Assembly: GCF_900290275.1 (NCBI RefSeq)
Contig: NZ_LT985324.1
Location: 186,733-250,732, forward strand
Direction: 5' to 3'
Source of the DNA: Prevotella merdae
GTDB lineage: Bacteria > Bacteroidota > Bacteroidia > Bacteroidales > Bacteroidaceae
DNA: 64,000 nucleotides
A program made the position numbers and the translations under genes. Positions 1 through 7,599 of the stretch are shown here, in pieces (the stretch's first letter is position 1; every line of letters begins with the position of its first letter). The notes beneath the pieces were generated by a model that was not told where the DNA came from, did not search any database, and saw only the letters and a program-made list of their open reading frames with translations.

Positions 1-106
1 GAGAGTGGTTGGTTTGTGCGGCAGCCAACTTGACATAAGCATTTGCTATGATGAAGTCGGGATAGTCGCGCATGGTCTTGCGCGAGATGTGATAGTTGTT
101 AATACC
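1..106 (-). pseudogene. aspA: 5'-truncated aspartate ammonia-lyase (AspA) fragment, runs off the left edge
   Basis: The minus strand reads GINNYHISRKTMRDYPDF followed by IIANAYVKLAAAQTNHS. This lines up with the segment near residues 30-65 of aspartate ammonia-lyase (E. coli AspA has AIENFYISNNKISDIPEF then VRGMVMVKKAAAMANKEL). AspA converts aspartate to fumarate plus ammonia. The roughly 25 residues that should precede this segment are absent: only about 20 bases separate it from the end of the porin frame, and the frame meets a TGA after five further codons. The gene therefore looks 5'-truncated, although the rest lies outside the window. It follows a porin and a Dcu carrier remnant on the same strand, which suggests a former C4-dicarboxylate/aspartate operon. 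Confidence 0.5.
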
Positions 107-126
107 GTGGCAACCAAGTTGTCATC

Positions 127-273
127 TTACAAAACCTTCATTCTGTACATCAGTCCCAATTCAATGCGGCTGGTGTTGTAGTTGGCCATCAGGCTCTGCT
201 TGGTATATTTGTATTTTCGGCCCGTATATGCCAGGAAAATGCGCAAGTCTTGTTTCTCCTTTCTTGTTGGATA
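127..273 (-). pseudogene. Stranded 3' end of the porin, beyond an in-frame TAA
   Basis: Directly after the TAA at 274-276 the same frame stays open for 48 codons, from YPTRKEKQDLRIFLAYTG to SRIELGLMYRMKVL, and stops at a second TAA at 127-129. Alternating hydrophobic/aromatic residues and the final basic-hydrophobic turn are typical of the last strands of an outer-membrane beta barrel, so this is the missing C terminus of the upstream porin. A single base change (TAT to TAA at the first codon) would explain the break. Confidence 0.65.
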
Positions 274-1386
274 TTACTCCACGGCTCCTACATAGCCTAA
301 TGCCTTGCGATAGTTGTTGAACTGTTCTGATTTAGTAAGGCTCGTTGTTTCGTACATACCCTTAAGCATAAGGTTCCAGTCGGAAGCAAACTGCCAGTTC
401 ATTTTTGTAACCCAGCCTTGGTATCTAATCTTTCCTACATATATTTTGCCCTCTGTGTTAGTGGTTAACACATCCGCCAACTCGTTAGATGCAATTTTCA
501 TTCTGTCCAAGTCGTCGTAGGTCATATTGTAGTCGATGTACCATTGTAGGTTGTTTAGGTTGAGCTTCTGTCCCAATCTTAGGAATCGGCTGTACTTATG
601 CTTTGCTTGTGTGCGTATAGTGTACGACCAGCGTGTCTGCAATTTGCCGTCCAGCATCTTGCCGTTCCATCCTATGCTGTAGGCAAGAGGTATGTTTGAT
701 TTTTCCAACAATGCAGTATTTATCTTTGCAGCACCATTTTCGTCGTTACCTATTATATTTCCGTTGGTAACCTTGGCGTTTTCGCCAAACTCGTCCTTAA
801 GCTTGCCGTTGTAGGTATTGCTCACCTCTATGGAGAATTGCTGGTTGGGCGTAGCGTTGTATAGCAGGTTGACGGCCCCCTTCGAACTGTCCACATTGTC
901 CTCAATGTCTGAGTATTGGTATATAAACAATGGATTCTCGTCAAATTCGAATGATCCTAATGCCTGACACTTCTTGCCTCCCTGAACAGACCAATGGTCG
1001 TTAAACTTCCATCCCACCATCATATAGTCGGTAGCCTTGGCAAATCCGTCCTCGCTTTGTGCCTCGTGCGACTTGTTAAGGCGTTGGCGAAAACGGTAGT
1101 ACAACTTATCGGTAAGCCAACCTATCATCTCCACCTTAAGGTAACGGTTGACCATATGCGAGTTCCATTCTCCGTTGCGCGAGTCGTACATAGTTTGGTT
1201 GCTCATACCATAGTTGAAGTACAGCTTTAAGGCCTTGCTTTTCTGTTCGTGTTTTGTCACCATCTCGTATAGCGACTTTATATCTATGTCGTCGTCGCCA
1301 AGTCCGTTGTTGGTGCCTTGTGCCATAGTGTGCATTGGCATTGCGGTCAATAATGCCAATGCTATTTTAATGTAATTAGTTTTCAT
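274..1386 (-). CDS. Outer-membrane porin (OprO/OprP-like), C terminus cut off by a nonsense codon
   Basis: Starts with a signal peptide (MKTNYIKIALALLTAMPM, cleavage probably after AQ), a short helical segment, then a beta-barrel pattern (LKLYFNYGM, LYYRFRQRLN, WKFNDHWSVQGGKKC, LQWYIDYNM). This is the layout of Bacteroidota phosphate-selective porin O/P-like proteins, which form diffusion channels in the outer membrane. The ATG at 1386 is chosen because it opens the signal peptide; the longer reading frame to 1452 overlaps the dcu remnant. About 49 residues of the barrel are missing because of the TAA at 274-276, with the frame continuing to 127. Since the terminal strand is needed for barrel assembly, the product is probably non-functional unless the stop is a sequencing error. 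It lies between dcu and aspA fragments. Confidence 0.7.
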   Translation of the reverse strand: MKTNYIKIALALLTAMPMHTMAQGTNNGLGDDDIDIKSLYEMVTKHEQKSKALKLYFNYGMSNQTMYDSRNGEWNSHMVNRYLKVEMIGWLTDKLYYRFRQRLNKSHEAQSEDGFAKATDYMMVGWKFNDHWSVQGGKKCQALGSFEFDENPLFIYQYSDIEDNVDSSKGAVNLLYNATPNQQFSIEVSNTYNGKLKDEFGENAKVTNGNIIGNDENGAAKINTALLEKSNIPLAYSIGWNGKMLDGKLQTRWSYTIRTQAKHKYSRFLRLGQKLNLNNLQWYIDYNMTYDDLDRMKIASNELADVLTTNTEGKIYVGKIRYQGWVTKMNWQFASDWNLMLKGMYETTSLTKSEQFNNYRKALGYVGAVE

Positions 1387-1408
1387 CTTTAGTATTACAT
1401 GAATTGGA

Positions 1409-1567
1409 TTATAAGATAGCCCACGCCGTAAGCGGACCAAAGTAGGTGACAAGTATAAATACGCCTACCATACCATAAATACCGAGTCCGATGCCACCTA
1501 CTCGGGCACCTTTAAAGATTAGGGCCACTACAATGGCCAATTGTAAAAAGATAATAGCTGTAGTCAT
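1409..1567 (-). pseudogene. Remnant of an anaerobic C4-dicarboxylate transporter (DcuA/DcuB), N terminus only
   Basis: A 52-codon frame begins MTTAIIFLQLAIVVALIFKG and continues ARVGGIGLGIYGMVGVFILV. This matches the start of Dcu carriers (E. coli DcuB: [24 protein letters not shown]), which exchange fumarate or aspartate for succinate across the inner membrane and are normally about 430-450 residues. After YFG the match stops and eight unrelated residues lead to TAA, so the rest of the gene has been deleted. A -7 box TAAATTTG sits upstream at 1625-1632, so the remnant may still be transcribed and act as the leader of the porin 23 bases downstream. Confidence 0.65.
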
Positions 1568-1710
1568 AGAGATATTTGTCTTTAGGTTTAAGTTGTATAA
1601 TTCTTAGTTATTAGTATCACGCTGCAAATTTACGTATAAAGAATGATTAAGCGTTTTAAATTTTTGACAAAGATTTGTAAAAAAAAGAACTAAGGGGGAA
1701 AAAACATGTA

Positions 1711-1744
1711 ATCCCCGCCACTTGCACAAGTGACGGGGATTTTT
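1711..1744 (+). terminator. Orphan intrinsic terminator
   Basis: The arms ATCCCCGCCACTTG and CAAGTGACGGGGAT pair with one C-A mismatch around a two-base loop and are followed by a run of five Ts on the plus strand. No plus-strand gene lies upstream in the window; the neighbours diverge away from it. It may end a lost gene or an unannotated small RNA. Confidence 0.7.
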
Positions 1745-1915
1745 CTAACTACTACAATCAATTATTATACTACCTAAGCCACACCGCTCGACACCCCTGT
1801 TGCCATTGACAATTGGGACAAAACAGTAGTAATACAAGGTTCGCTGTTTGCTGATTCAGGTATTTTATGGCGCGCTAATAGGCATACTCGTAAAGCCATA
1901 AAAATACAAATCTTT

Positions 1916-1947
1916 TTTGGCGGTATGGCATTGATTTATTATATTTG
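1916..1947 (+). promoter_or_regulatory. Promoter of the patatin gene
   Basis: TTTG at 1916-1919 and TATATTTG at 1940-1947 with a 20-bp spacer match the Bacteroidota -33/-7 consensus. The ATG lies only six bases past the -7 box, so the message should be leaderless or nearly so. Confidence 0.7.
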
Positions 1948-1953
1948 CAACAA

Positions 1954-2865
1954 ATGAAAAGATTTTTGCAATATATAAATAAGTTTTTGCCATGCCGCCA
2001 AAGTCGTGATATAGCCTTGGTGCTGGGTGGTGGCGGAGCACGTGGTTTTGCTCATATAGGTGTGATAGAGGTTTTGCAGGAGCGGGGCTACAACATTACT
2101 TCGGTAGCCGGCACGTCGATGGGGGCGCTTGTGGGCGGACTGTTTGCAGCGGGCAAGCTTGATGAGCTTAAGTCGACTGTGTTGTCGGCAGATAGGCGCC
2201 AGATATTGTCGCTGCTTGATGTGTCGCTTGGCCTCGACCATATAGCCACTGCCGACAATCTCAGTCAATTGTTCGACCGTATGACGCAGGGTGTGCGTAT
2301 TGAGGACTTGCCGCTACCATTCTGCTGTGTTGCATCCGATCTTGTGTCTGGTCGTGAGCATGTGTTTCGCGAAGGTTCGCTCAGCGAGGCTGTGCGTGCG
2401 TCGATATCCATTCCAGGAGTGTTCTCGCCAGTGCGCATAGGTAGCGAAGTGCTTGTTGATGGCAGTCTGCACAACACTCTTCCACTCAATAGGGTTGAAC
2501 GCCGTAAGGGCGATATGCTTGTGGCTGTCAATGCCTGCGCACCTGACAGTGGAACGAAGTCGGGTTATTTGCAGCAGCGGCCGAAACCACAAAAGCCGCA
2601 GGGGCGTGTGTCTAAGTGGATAAGGCAGCGCGTGCCGAAGCTCAACTTCCAGTTGTCGGAGAACTATCTGAATATGGCTATGCGTGTAGCTCAGGTGGCT
2701 GTGGAGACCAATGCACAGATGGCTATAGCCCTTACGCCGCCCGACATCTGCGTAGACATTCCTACTGATGCCTTCGGACTGATGGACTTTGAGCGTGGCA
2801 GCGAAATAATAGAATATGGACGCAAGGCAATGGAAAAGGCACTTGCAGAATATAAGAAATATTGA
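1954..2865 (+). CDS. Patatin-like phospholipase (RssA/YlbK-like)
   Basis: A 303-residue protein of the patatin family, serine hydrolases with a Ser-Asp dyad that release fatty acids from phospholipids. The glycine-rich oxyanion loop GGGGARGF is at residues 25-32, the nucleophile motif GTSMG has Ser55, and the Asp of the dyad is D169 in VDGS. There is no signal peptide, so it is probably cytoplasmic or bound to the inner face of the membrane. The ATG at 1954 is preferred over an in-frame TTG at 1945, which lies inside the -7 box. The 3' end abuts a scar of gene fragments on the opposite strand. Family assignment is firm; the substrate is unknown. Confidence 0.9.
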   Translation: MKRFLQYINKFLPCRQSRDIALVLGGGGARGFAHIGVIEVLQERGYNITSVAGTSMGALVGGLFAAGKLDELKSTVLSADRRQILSLLDVSLGLDHIATADNLSQLFDRMTQGVRIEDLPLPFCCVASDLVSGREHVFREGSLSEAVRASISIPGVFSPVRIGSEVLVDGSLHNTLPLNRVERRKGDMLVAVNACAPDSGTKSGYLQQRPKPQKPQGRVSKWIRQRVPKLNFQLSENYLNMAMRVAQVAVETNAQMAIALTPPDICVDIPTDAFGLMDFERGSEIIEYGRKAMEKALAEYKKY

Positions 2866-2892
2866 GAATTTCAACTAATAGACCAATTACTA

Positions 2893-3118
2893 CTGCTACT
2901 TCAATCAGCAGTACGCGGCTTGCCCATTCGTTGGCCTTGCCCAATGGTGCGTTGTTTCCATAAGGTATCTCCAAGCCATTCTGCATGAGATATTCGCCCG
3001 AGAATGGTTTGCCCTCGAACGAGAGGGGAGAGTTGTCGATACTGATATTTTCGGCATTAGCAATACTTGACAGCATCATTATGGCCAATGCCGGAAGAGT
3101 AATGTGCTTGGAATACTT
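2893..3118 (-). pseudogene. Internally deleted GH36 alpha-galactosidase remnant
   Basis: One minus-strand frame reads SKHITLPALAIMMLSSIANA (a signal peptide lacking its start codon), then ENISIDN, then passes into SGEYLMQNGL and ANEWASRVLLIE. The latter is the terminal beta-sandwich of GH36 alpha-galactosidases (compare SGDYLMKVGL and SHVLTLE at the end of the intact gene near 9.7 kb). About 650 residues between the two ends are gone. The frame then runs on antisense into the patatin gene with no stop of its own. It is a deletion scar, not a working gene. Confidence 0.55.
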
Positions 3119-3120
3119 TC

Positions 3121-3252
3121 CTCCACATAGTTAAGCTCAAAGACTTCATGCTTGTGTATTGGGTAGGTGAATTCTTTCTTTCGCCGGTCCGCCACATACA
3201 TGAAGTCGCTGTCGAGCAGCGGAGGCAATTCGCGCAATACTCTATCTTCCAT
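3121..3252 (-). pseudogene. N-terminal fragment of an AraC-family regulator
   Basis: Forty-four codons from MEDRVLRELPPLLD to PIHKHEVFELNYVE match the start of the sugar-sensing cupin domain of AraC-type regulators (the HKHxxFELNY stretch is characteristic). The frame then passes without a break point into the GH36 signal peptide in another frame and stops at 3079. The DNA-binding half is absent. A -7-like TAAATTTG lies just upstream (about 3258-3265). Together with the GH36 piece it suggests that a regulator plus galactosidase locus was deleted here. Confidence 0.55.
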
Positions 3253-3379
3253 AATTTGCAAATTTAGCAATTATTTTTGAATGTCCCCAACTGTTTGGTG
3301 CTTTTTTCGGTAATAACACATCAATTTTTGTGCTGTATTTTGCATTTGAATATTCGCAATTTCAAGTATTTTTGGATTA

Positions 3380-5014
3380 TCATCCTACATGGCATAATCT
3401 ATTTATGTCTTCGTCGAATGTTTCGCGGTTTATTGCGCGTGTACGCATTGCCGACTTATAATTGTAAATGGTTTGGGTGGAATAGAACAATAGCGTGGCT
3501 ATCTCCTGACTGTCGGTCACTCCGAGTCGCATTAGAGCATAAATGCGCACTTCGGTAGTCAGACTGTTAGGAGAAGGCTGTTCGATTTGAACATTAGGCA
3601 GAAGCAGGCTGTTGAGTTCTTCCACAAAACTTGGGTATAGTTCAATAAATGCTCGGTCGAAACGTGTATAGAATGTTGTGGCTTCTTCCTCGGCAAGCTT
3701 GTAGCTGTTGATGGTTTTAAGCAAGTCGGCAGTTTGGTTGGCTTTAATCTTGCGCCCTACAAGTTTGCGATATTCAATAAGTTTGCGTATATACACGGCA
3801 CTGATGTCCATAAACAATCGCATATATGTCTCGCGGCGATGGTTTGTAGCTATCAGTTTCTCGTTCAACTCGGTAAGCTTAAGGTTCTGGCTCTTAACCT
3901 CGCGTCGGCTTCGTGCCAGCCATTTGTTCTGCTTATAGCCGAATATTGCCATTGCAAACAACACGAGCGATAGGAAACTTACCACGGCAAGCACACCACG
4001 CACAATACGCTCCTTATGTGCCAATGCCTCTTGATTGGCATTAGCTATAATAGGCAGAATGTTTGATATTTCGAGCATTCGTAAGCGATTGTTGTAGAAT
4101 TGTGCATCTTCCATAGATATGTATATGTATCGTGCTGCGTAGTTGGCATATTTAGGATTTTTCTTATATAGATAGGTTGATAATTCTTGCAAGGCGAGAT
4201 TCTCTTTCAGTGGGCAAACAATATCTGATATAGCAGCTTCTACAATGTATTTTTCGTAGAGTTGCATATTTCCCAGTTCGCGGTTGTAGCGTGCTATGCA
4301 GTAAGCGGCAGATGCATGTACGCGGCTGTTTACCGGACTATTGTTGATGGCTATAGTGTAATGGCGCAGCACGTCCTTGCCTAATGGGTTTTCGAGATAA
4401 GCGAGCTCACCACTAAGATAGGCATACAGCCCAACGTAGTTGCTGTGTGTGGTATTGACCGTTAGCCGTAGAAATTGCAGTTTCTTTTGGCGGTAATGGT
4501 TTTTAAACTCTGACTTGTCGCAGAATGATTCCCAATAATTATATAGCCAAGTTGTGGTATAGTAATAGTATTGTTTGAGTTGTTGTGGTACATTTTTCTC
4601 TCCAATTTCACTTAGCAAGGTTTCGGCTTGACTATAGAGTCCGCCGGTAGATAGTACGGCTGCTCGGTTTATACGGTTTAGTGTTGCAAAGTAGGTGTTG
4701 TTGTCGGTCAGAGCGAGAGCAAGTCCGCGATTGGCATATACCATGGCCGAATCGTAATTATAGGTATAGTATTCGCGGTATATAGCGTCGAGAATAGATA
4801 AGCGTTTGGCATTGTTGTGAGCCATTCGCAGTTTTATCTTCAGTTGTTTAATCTTCTCTTCCTTTTGTTCGGTATATAGCTCGCGTCTATCTATGTACTC
4901 GTCGAGAAGCTTCAGAAGGTGCTGCTCGTCTACAATATCTGTTGTAGCCAAGGTCGATTTTGCCATCATTTGCATTGGCATAAGGATGAAAAGTATGTAT
5001 AATATCAGCCGCAT
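3380..5014 (-). CDS. DUF6377-type membrane-anchored transcriptional regulator (SusR-like)
   Basis: A 544-residue protein with a signal sequence or first membrane helix at residues 1-19, a helical repeat sensor region (about 30-330, TPR-like, with many Tyr/Ala pairs), a second membrane helix (GVLAVVSFLSLVLFAMAI, about 345-362), a basic coiled-coil linker and a C-terminal helix-turn-helix (VTDSQEIATLLFYSTQTIYN). This is the layout of DUF6377 regulators, a group I associate with SusR-type control of glycan genes in Bacteroidota. The sensor part is predicted to face the periplasm and the HTH the cytoplasm. It diverges from the TonB receptor/alpha-galactosidase pair, so it is the likely activator of that operon. 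Its own -7 box is TAAATTTG at 5041-5048. The inducer is unknown. Confidence 0.75.
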   Translation of the reverse strand: MRLILYILFILMPMQMMAKSTLATTDIVDEQHLLKLLDEYIDRRELYTEQKEEKIKQLKIKLRMAHNNAKRLSILDAIYREYYTYNYDSAMVYANRGLALALTDNNTYFATLNRINRAAVLSTGGLYSQAETLLSEIGEKNVPQQLKQYYYYTTTWLYNYWESFCDKSEFKNHYRQKKLQFLRLTVNTTHSNYVGLYAYLSGELAYLENPLGKDVLRHYTIAINNSPVNSRVHASAAYCIARYNRELGNMQLYEKYIVEAAISDIVCPLKENLALQELSTYLYKKNPKYANYAARYIYISMEDAQFYNNRLRMLEISNILPIIANANQEALAHKERIVRGVLAVVSFLSLVLFAMAIFGYKQNKWLARSRREVKSQNLKLTELNEKLIATNHRRETYMRLFMDISAVYIRKLIEYRKLVGRKIKANQTADLLKTINSYKLAEEEATTFYTRFDRAFIELYPSFVEELNSLLLPNVQIEQPSPNSLTTEVRIYALMRLGVTDSQEIATLLFYSTQTIYNYKSAMRTRAINRETFDEDINRLCHVG

Positions 5015-5131
5015 AACGATTGGTTTAAGGGTTTATGCTGCAAATTTACTAATTATTATTGAGATAAAACCATCTACTTTAATAAAAAAGTATAAACTTT
5101 AAAAGACTCTGATACTTAGTGGTTTATGCGC

Positions 5132-5149
5132 TTTTGTTTCTTTTGTTTC
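5132..5149 (+). repeat. Direct repeat upstream of the TonB receptor promoter, possible activator site
   Basis: TTTTGTTTC occurs twice head to tail with no spacer, 47 bp upstream of the -7 box at 5196. Position and symmetry suit an activator-binding site for the divergent DUF6377 regulator; that role is inferred. Confidence 0.35.
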
Positions 5150-5195
5150 GTTTACTTCCAGTTTACGCACACATACATTCTGCCGATATAGCAAC

Positions 5196-5203
5196 TAACT
5201 TTG
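5196..5203 (+). promoter_or_regulatory. -7 box of the TonB receptor/alpha-galactosidase operon
   Basis: TAACTTTG matches the Bacteroidota -7 consensus, 25 bp before the ATG at 5229. No TTTG is present about 20 bp upstream, which suits a promoter that needs an activator. Confidence 0.55.
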
Positions 5204-5228
5204 CAACCGAAAACAAAACATAACGATT

Positions 5229-7547
5229 ATGAACCTAAAACTCAAAACTTTTTCATTTGCCCTTTTGGCTTCTGCCTCTACGGGTATGTATGCACAAACG
5301 CATACAGAAAACAATTCAACAAATGATTCGGAGCAGCCCAAGAAAGAGGAGCGAAATGTTATGCTCAATGCTGCTGATGCAAATAAGCCACGCGAGATTC
5401 AGATAGGACTACCGAGTGAAGACGTCACCGTATATGAGAATGGACTACCAGCGGTTTACTCTTCGTCGGTGCATAAGCTCTCTGCTCATTGGCGTAGTGA
5501 TGCTTCGCTCAAGGGTACCGACCTCATGACACCGTCGGAGAGTGCCATAAATACTGGTAACATTGCTTATGCTGTATCGGCTTTTAGCGAGTTGGGACAA
5601 AAGGAGTTTAGCGGAAAGCTCAACTATAAGGCAAACCATTTTGGAATGCAGAACTTCGACCTGAACCTTTCTGGCGGCATTGGCGACAAATGGTTGTATA
5701 CCGCCGGTATGTATCAGAACTTCGATCCGGGTAGCTTCAAGCTGCGTTTTACCGATTATGCCGACCGCACACAGATTTATCATCTCGGCTTGACACGTAT
5801 CCTTGGTGATGGCAAGGGACGCATCTCCTTATTATACAAGTATTCCAACAGCAAGAATCCCGGCAACTTTGCCAATGCGGCGCCGTTTATCTATGTCGGC
5901 GATGGCAGCATAAAGAAGCTTGCCGGCTTTGACCCAGGCTTGGACTCGTACGTACAGCGTCAAGGCTCGTTTAAGTATCTCAATACTAAGACGGGCAAGA
6001 TGGAGACGTGGAATATGACCGATGGCAACGACAATCGTGCCAACGAGGTGGCTCTTATCAGCCAGTATCAGTTTGACAATGGTTGGTTGTGGAAGCTTAA
6101 TGCCAAATATATGAACGCTCCTCGTGCCAACTATGTAGACTATGGAGGTAGCACAATCTCTGAGGTTACTGAGGCCGACGGCTATCAACTTTCAGACGGC
6201 TCAGCTTACAGCGGACTGATTGAGGGTAGACGCACATGGTTGCATGTAGGCAAGGTTAGCAATGCTCTCTTGACTACAGAGCTTAGCAAGCAGCTGGGCA
6301 ACCACAAGCTGATGATAGGCTTGAACGAGTGGTACTACCACCTTAACTACTATTCGTCATCATTCCAGTGGGCTGGCACTGTTGAGGCTTATCCACGTAC
6401 ATTGAGTCAGATGTATGTCAATCCGCTTGATCCTACCCTTACTGCCAAACGTTCGGAAACATTTGGATATAACGAGCTAAGTCCTGAATATACCAAGGGT
6501 TCGGAGAATAAGCTTGCGGTATACTTTACCGACGAGTGGAAAGTGTCGCCTAAGTTTAAGGTGTTCTACGGCGGACGTTTGGAGTATTATCGCATGGCAG
6601 CCGACCAAATTTCTGCCTCGCGCTTCAACGGCTTCCATCTTGGCAACTACAACACCTACTCAAGAGCAGAGGATGGCTCGATTGTTGCTGTTGAGCATAA
6701 TATAGCACCAGCAAATGTAACCAAGAACAAGCTGAACTATGCAGCCACTTTGCAGATGACGTATAACGTTACCAAACAGTTTGGTCTTACAGCCGACGCC
6801 ACTATAGCCACACGCTTTCCACGCATCAGCGAGTATGCTGGAACAGGTCCTACCGAAGAGCAGTACAAGCGTGTAACCATACCATTGGTTCGTGGCGGTA
6901 TCTTCTATAAGAACAATTGGCTCGACCTCTCGTCTATGGTGACATACATCTCGAAGTCGAACAATATCGACCAGCAGAACCTTACCAAGCCTGGCACATC
7001 GGAGGGCAAGACAGTATTGCTTATCTACAACATCCAGACCTTGGGTTGGACAACTTCTGCCGAGATTAATCCTATAAAGAACTTCCACATGCATGCCCTC
7101 TTTACCTATCAGAAGCCGGTGTATAAGAACTATAACGCAAGTGTAACGTTCAGCGATGGCCAGACAATGGGCGTCAATGCCAACAATATGATTGTTAAGG
7201 AGATTCCGCAGGTGCTCATCGAGCTTGACCCTAAGTACGACATCACCAAGAACCTCAACGCATGGCTCAGCTTCCGCTACTTTGGCAAGACCTATGCCAA
7301 CCTTCAGGAGGCTCTCTACTTCAACGGCCACTGGGAGACCTTTGGCGGCATCAACTGGAATGTCAACAAGAAGCTAAGCCTTGGCATGAGTGTAGTTAAT
7401 ATCTTCAACGAGAAGGGTGCCAAGGGAACAATCAGCGGTTCGGAGCTTATCACCAAGGAAGAGGCAGGCAAGTATGCAGGCAAGTATATGAGCGGCAGCT
7501 ATATGCGTCCGTTCACTGTGGAGTTCAGCGCAGGCATCAAGTTCTAA
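5229..7547 (+). CDS. TonB-dependent outer-membrane receptor with a reduced plug
   Basis: A 772-residue protein with a signal peptide (MNLKLKTFSFALLASASTGMYAQ), then a short region (PREIQIGLPSEDVTVYENGL) that resembles a degraded plug, then a long beta barrel ending in an aromatic residue (FTVEFSAGIKF), as outer-membrane barrels do. Several barrel signatures of TonB receptors are visible (LNYAATLQMTYNVTKQFGL, IATRFPRISEYAG, LGMSVVNIFNEKG). I see neither the usual N-terminal carboxypeptidase-like domain nor a following SusD gene. It is 52 bp upstream of the GH36 gene, same strand, so it likely imports the galactosides that enzyme acts on. Family confidence is good; the substrate is inferred from context. 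Confidence 0.8.
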   Translation: MNLKLKTFSFALLASASTGMYAQTHTENNSTNDSEQPKKEERNVMLNAADANKPREIQIGLPSEDVTVYENGLPAVYSSSVHKLSAHWRSDASLKGTDLMTPSESAINTGNIAYAVSAFSELGQKEFSGKLNYKANHFGMQNFDLNLSGGIGDKWLYTAGMYQNFDPGSFKLRFTDYADRTQIYHLGLTRILGDGKGRISLLYKYSNSKNPGNFANAAPFIYVGDGSIKKLAGFDPGLDSYVQRQGSFKYLNTKTGKMETWNMTDGNDNRANEVALISQYQFDNGWLWKLNAKYMNAPRANYVDYGGSTISEVTEADGYQLSDGSAYSGLIEGRRTWLHVGKVSNALLTTELSKQLGNHKLMIGLNEWYYHLNYYSSSFQWAGTVEAYPRTLSQMYVNPLDPTLTAKRSETFGYNELSPEYTKGSENKLAVYFTDEWKVSPKFKVFYGGRLEYYRMAADQISASRFNGFHLGNYNTYSRAEDGSIVAVEHNIAPANVTKNKLNYAATLQMTYNVTKQFGLTADATIATRFPRISEYAGTGPTEEQYKRVTIPLVRGGIFYKNNWLDLSSMVTYISKSNNIDQQNLTKPGTSEGKTVLLIYNIQTLGWTTSAEINPIKNFHMHALFTYQKPVYKNYNASVTFSDGQTMGVNANNMIVKEIPQVLIELDPKYDITKNLNAWLSFRYFGKTYANLQEALYFNGHWETFGGINWNVNKKLSLGMSVVNIFNEKGAKGTISGSELITKEEAGKYAGKYMSGSYMRPFTVEFSAGIKF

Positions 7548-7599
7548 TTTAGATAAAGGTTTATAACATAATTATTTAACAATCAATATTAAAAACCAA

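Larger units (their letters stand above)
1568..1953. other. Intergenic region between divergent dcu remnant and patatin gene
   Basis: Contains a minus-strand -7 box (1625-1632, TAAATTTG), a strong stem-loop (1711-1744) and the patatin promoter (1916-1947). Between stem-loop and promoter a frame open from 1778 to 1957 reads TPVAIDNWDKTVVIQGSLFA and then becomes low in protein character. It may be the relic of a gene end, but I cannot assign it. Confidence 0.4.

Noticed and set aside
6660..7331. 223-residue minus-strand ORF
   Set aside because: Lies wholly antisense to the TonB receptor gene, whose frame has clear barrel motifs; no recognisable domain in the shadow.
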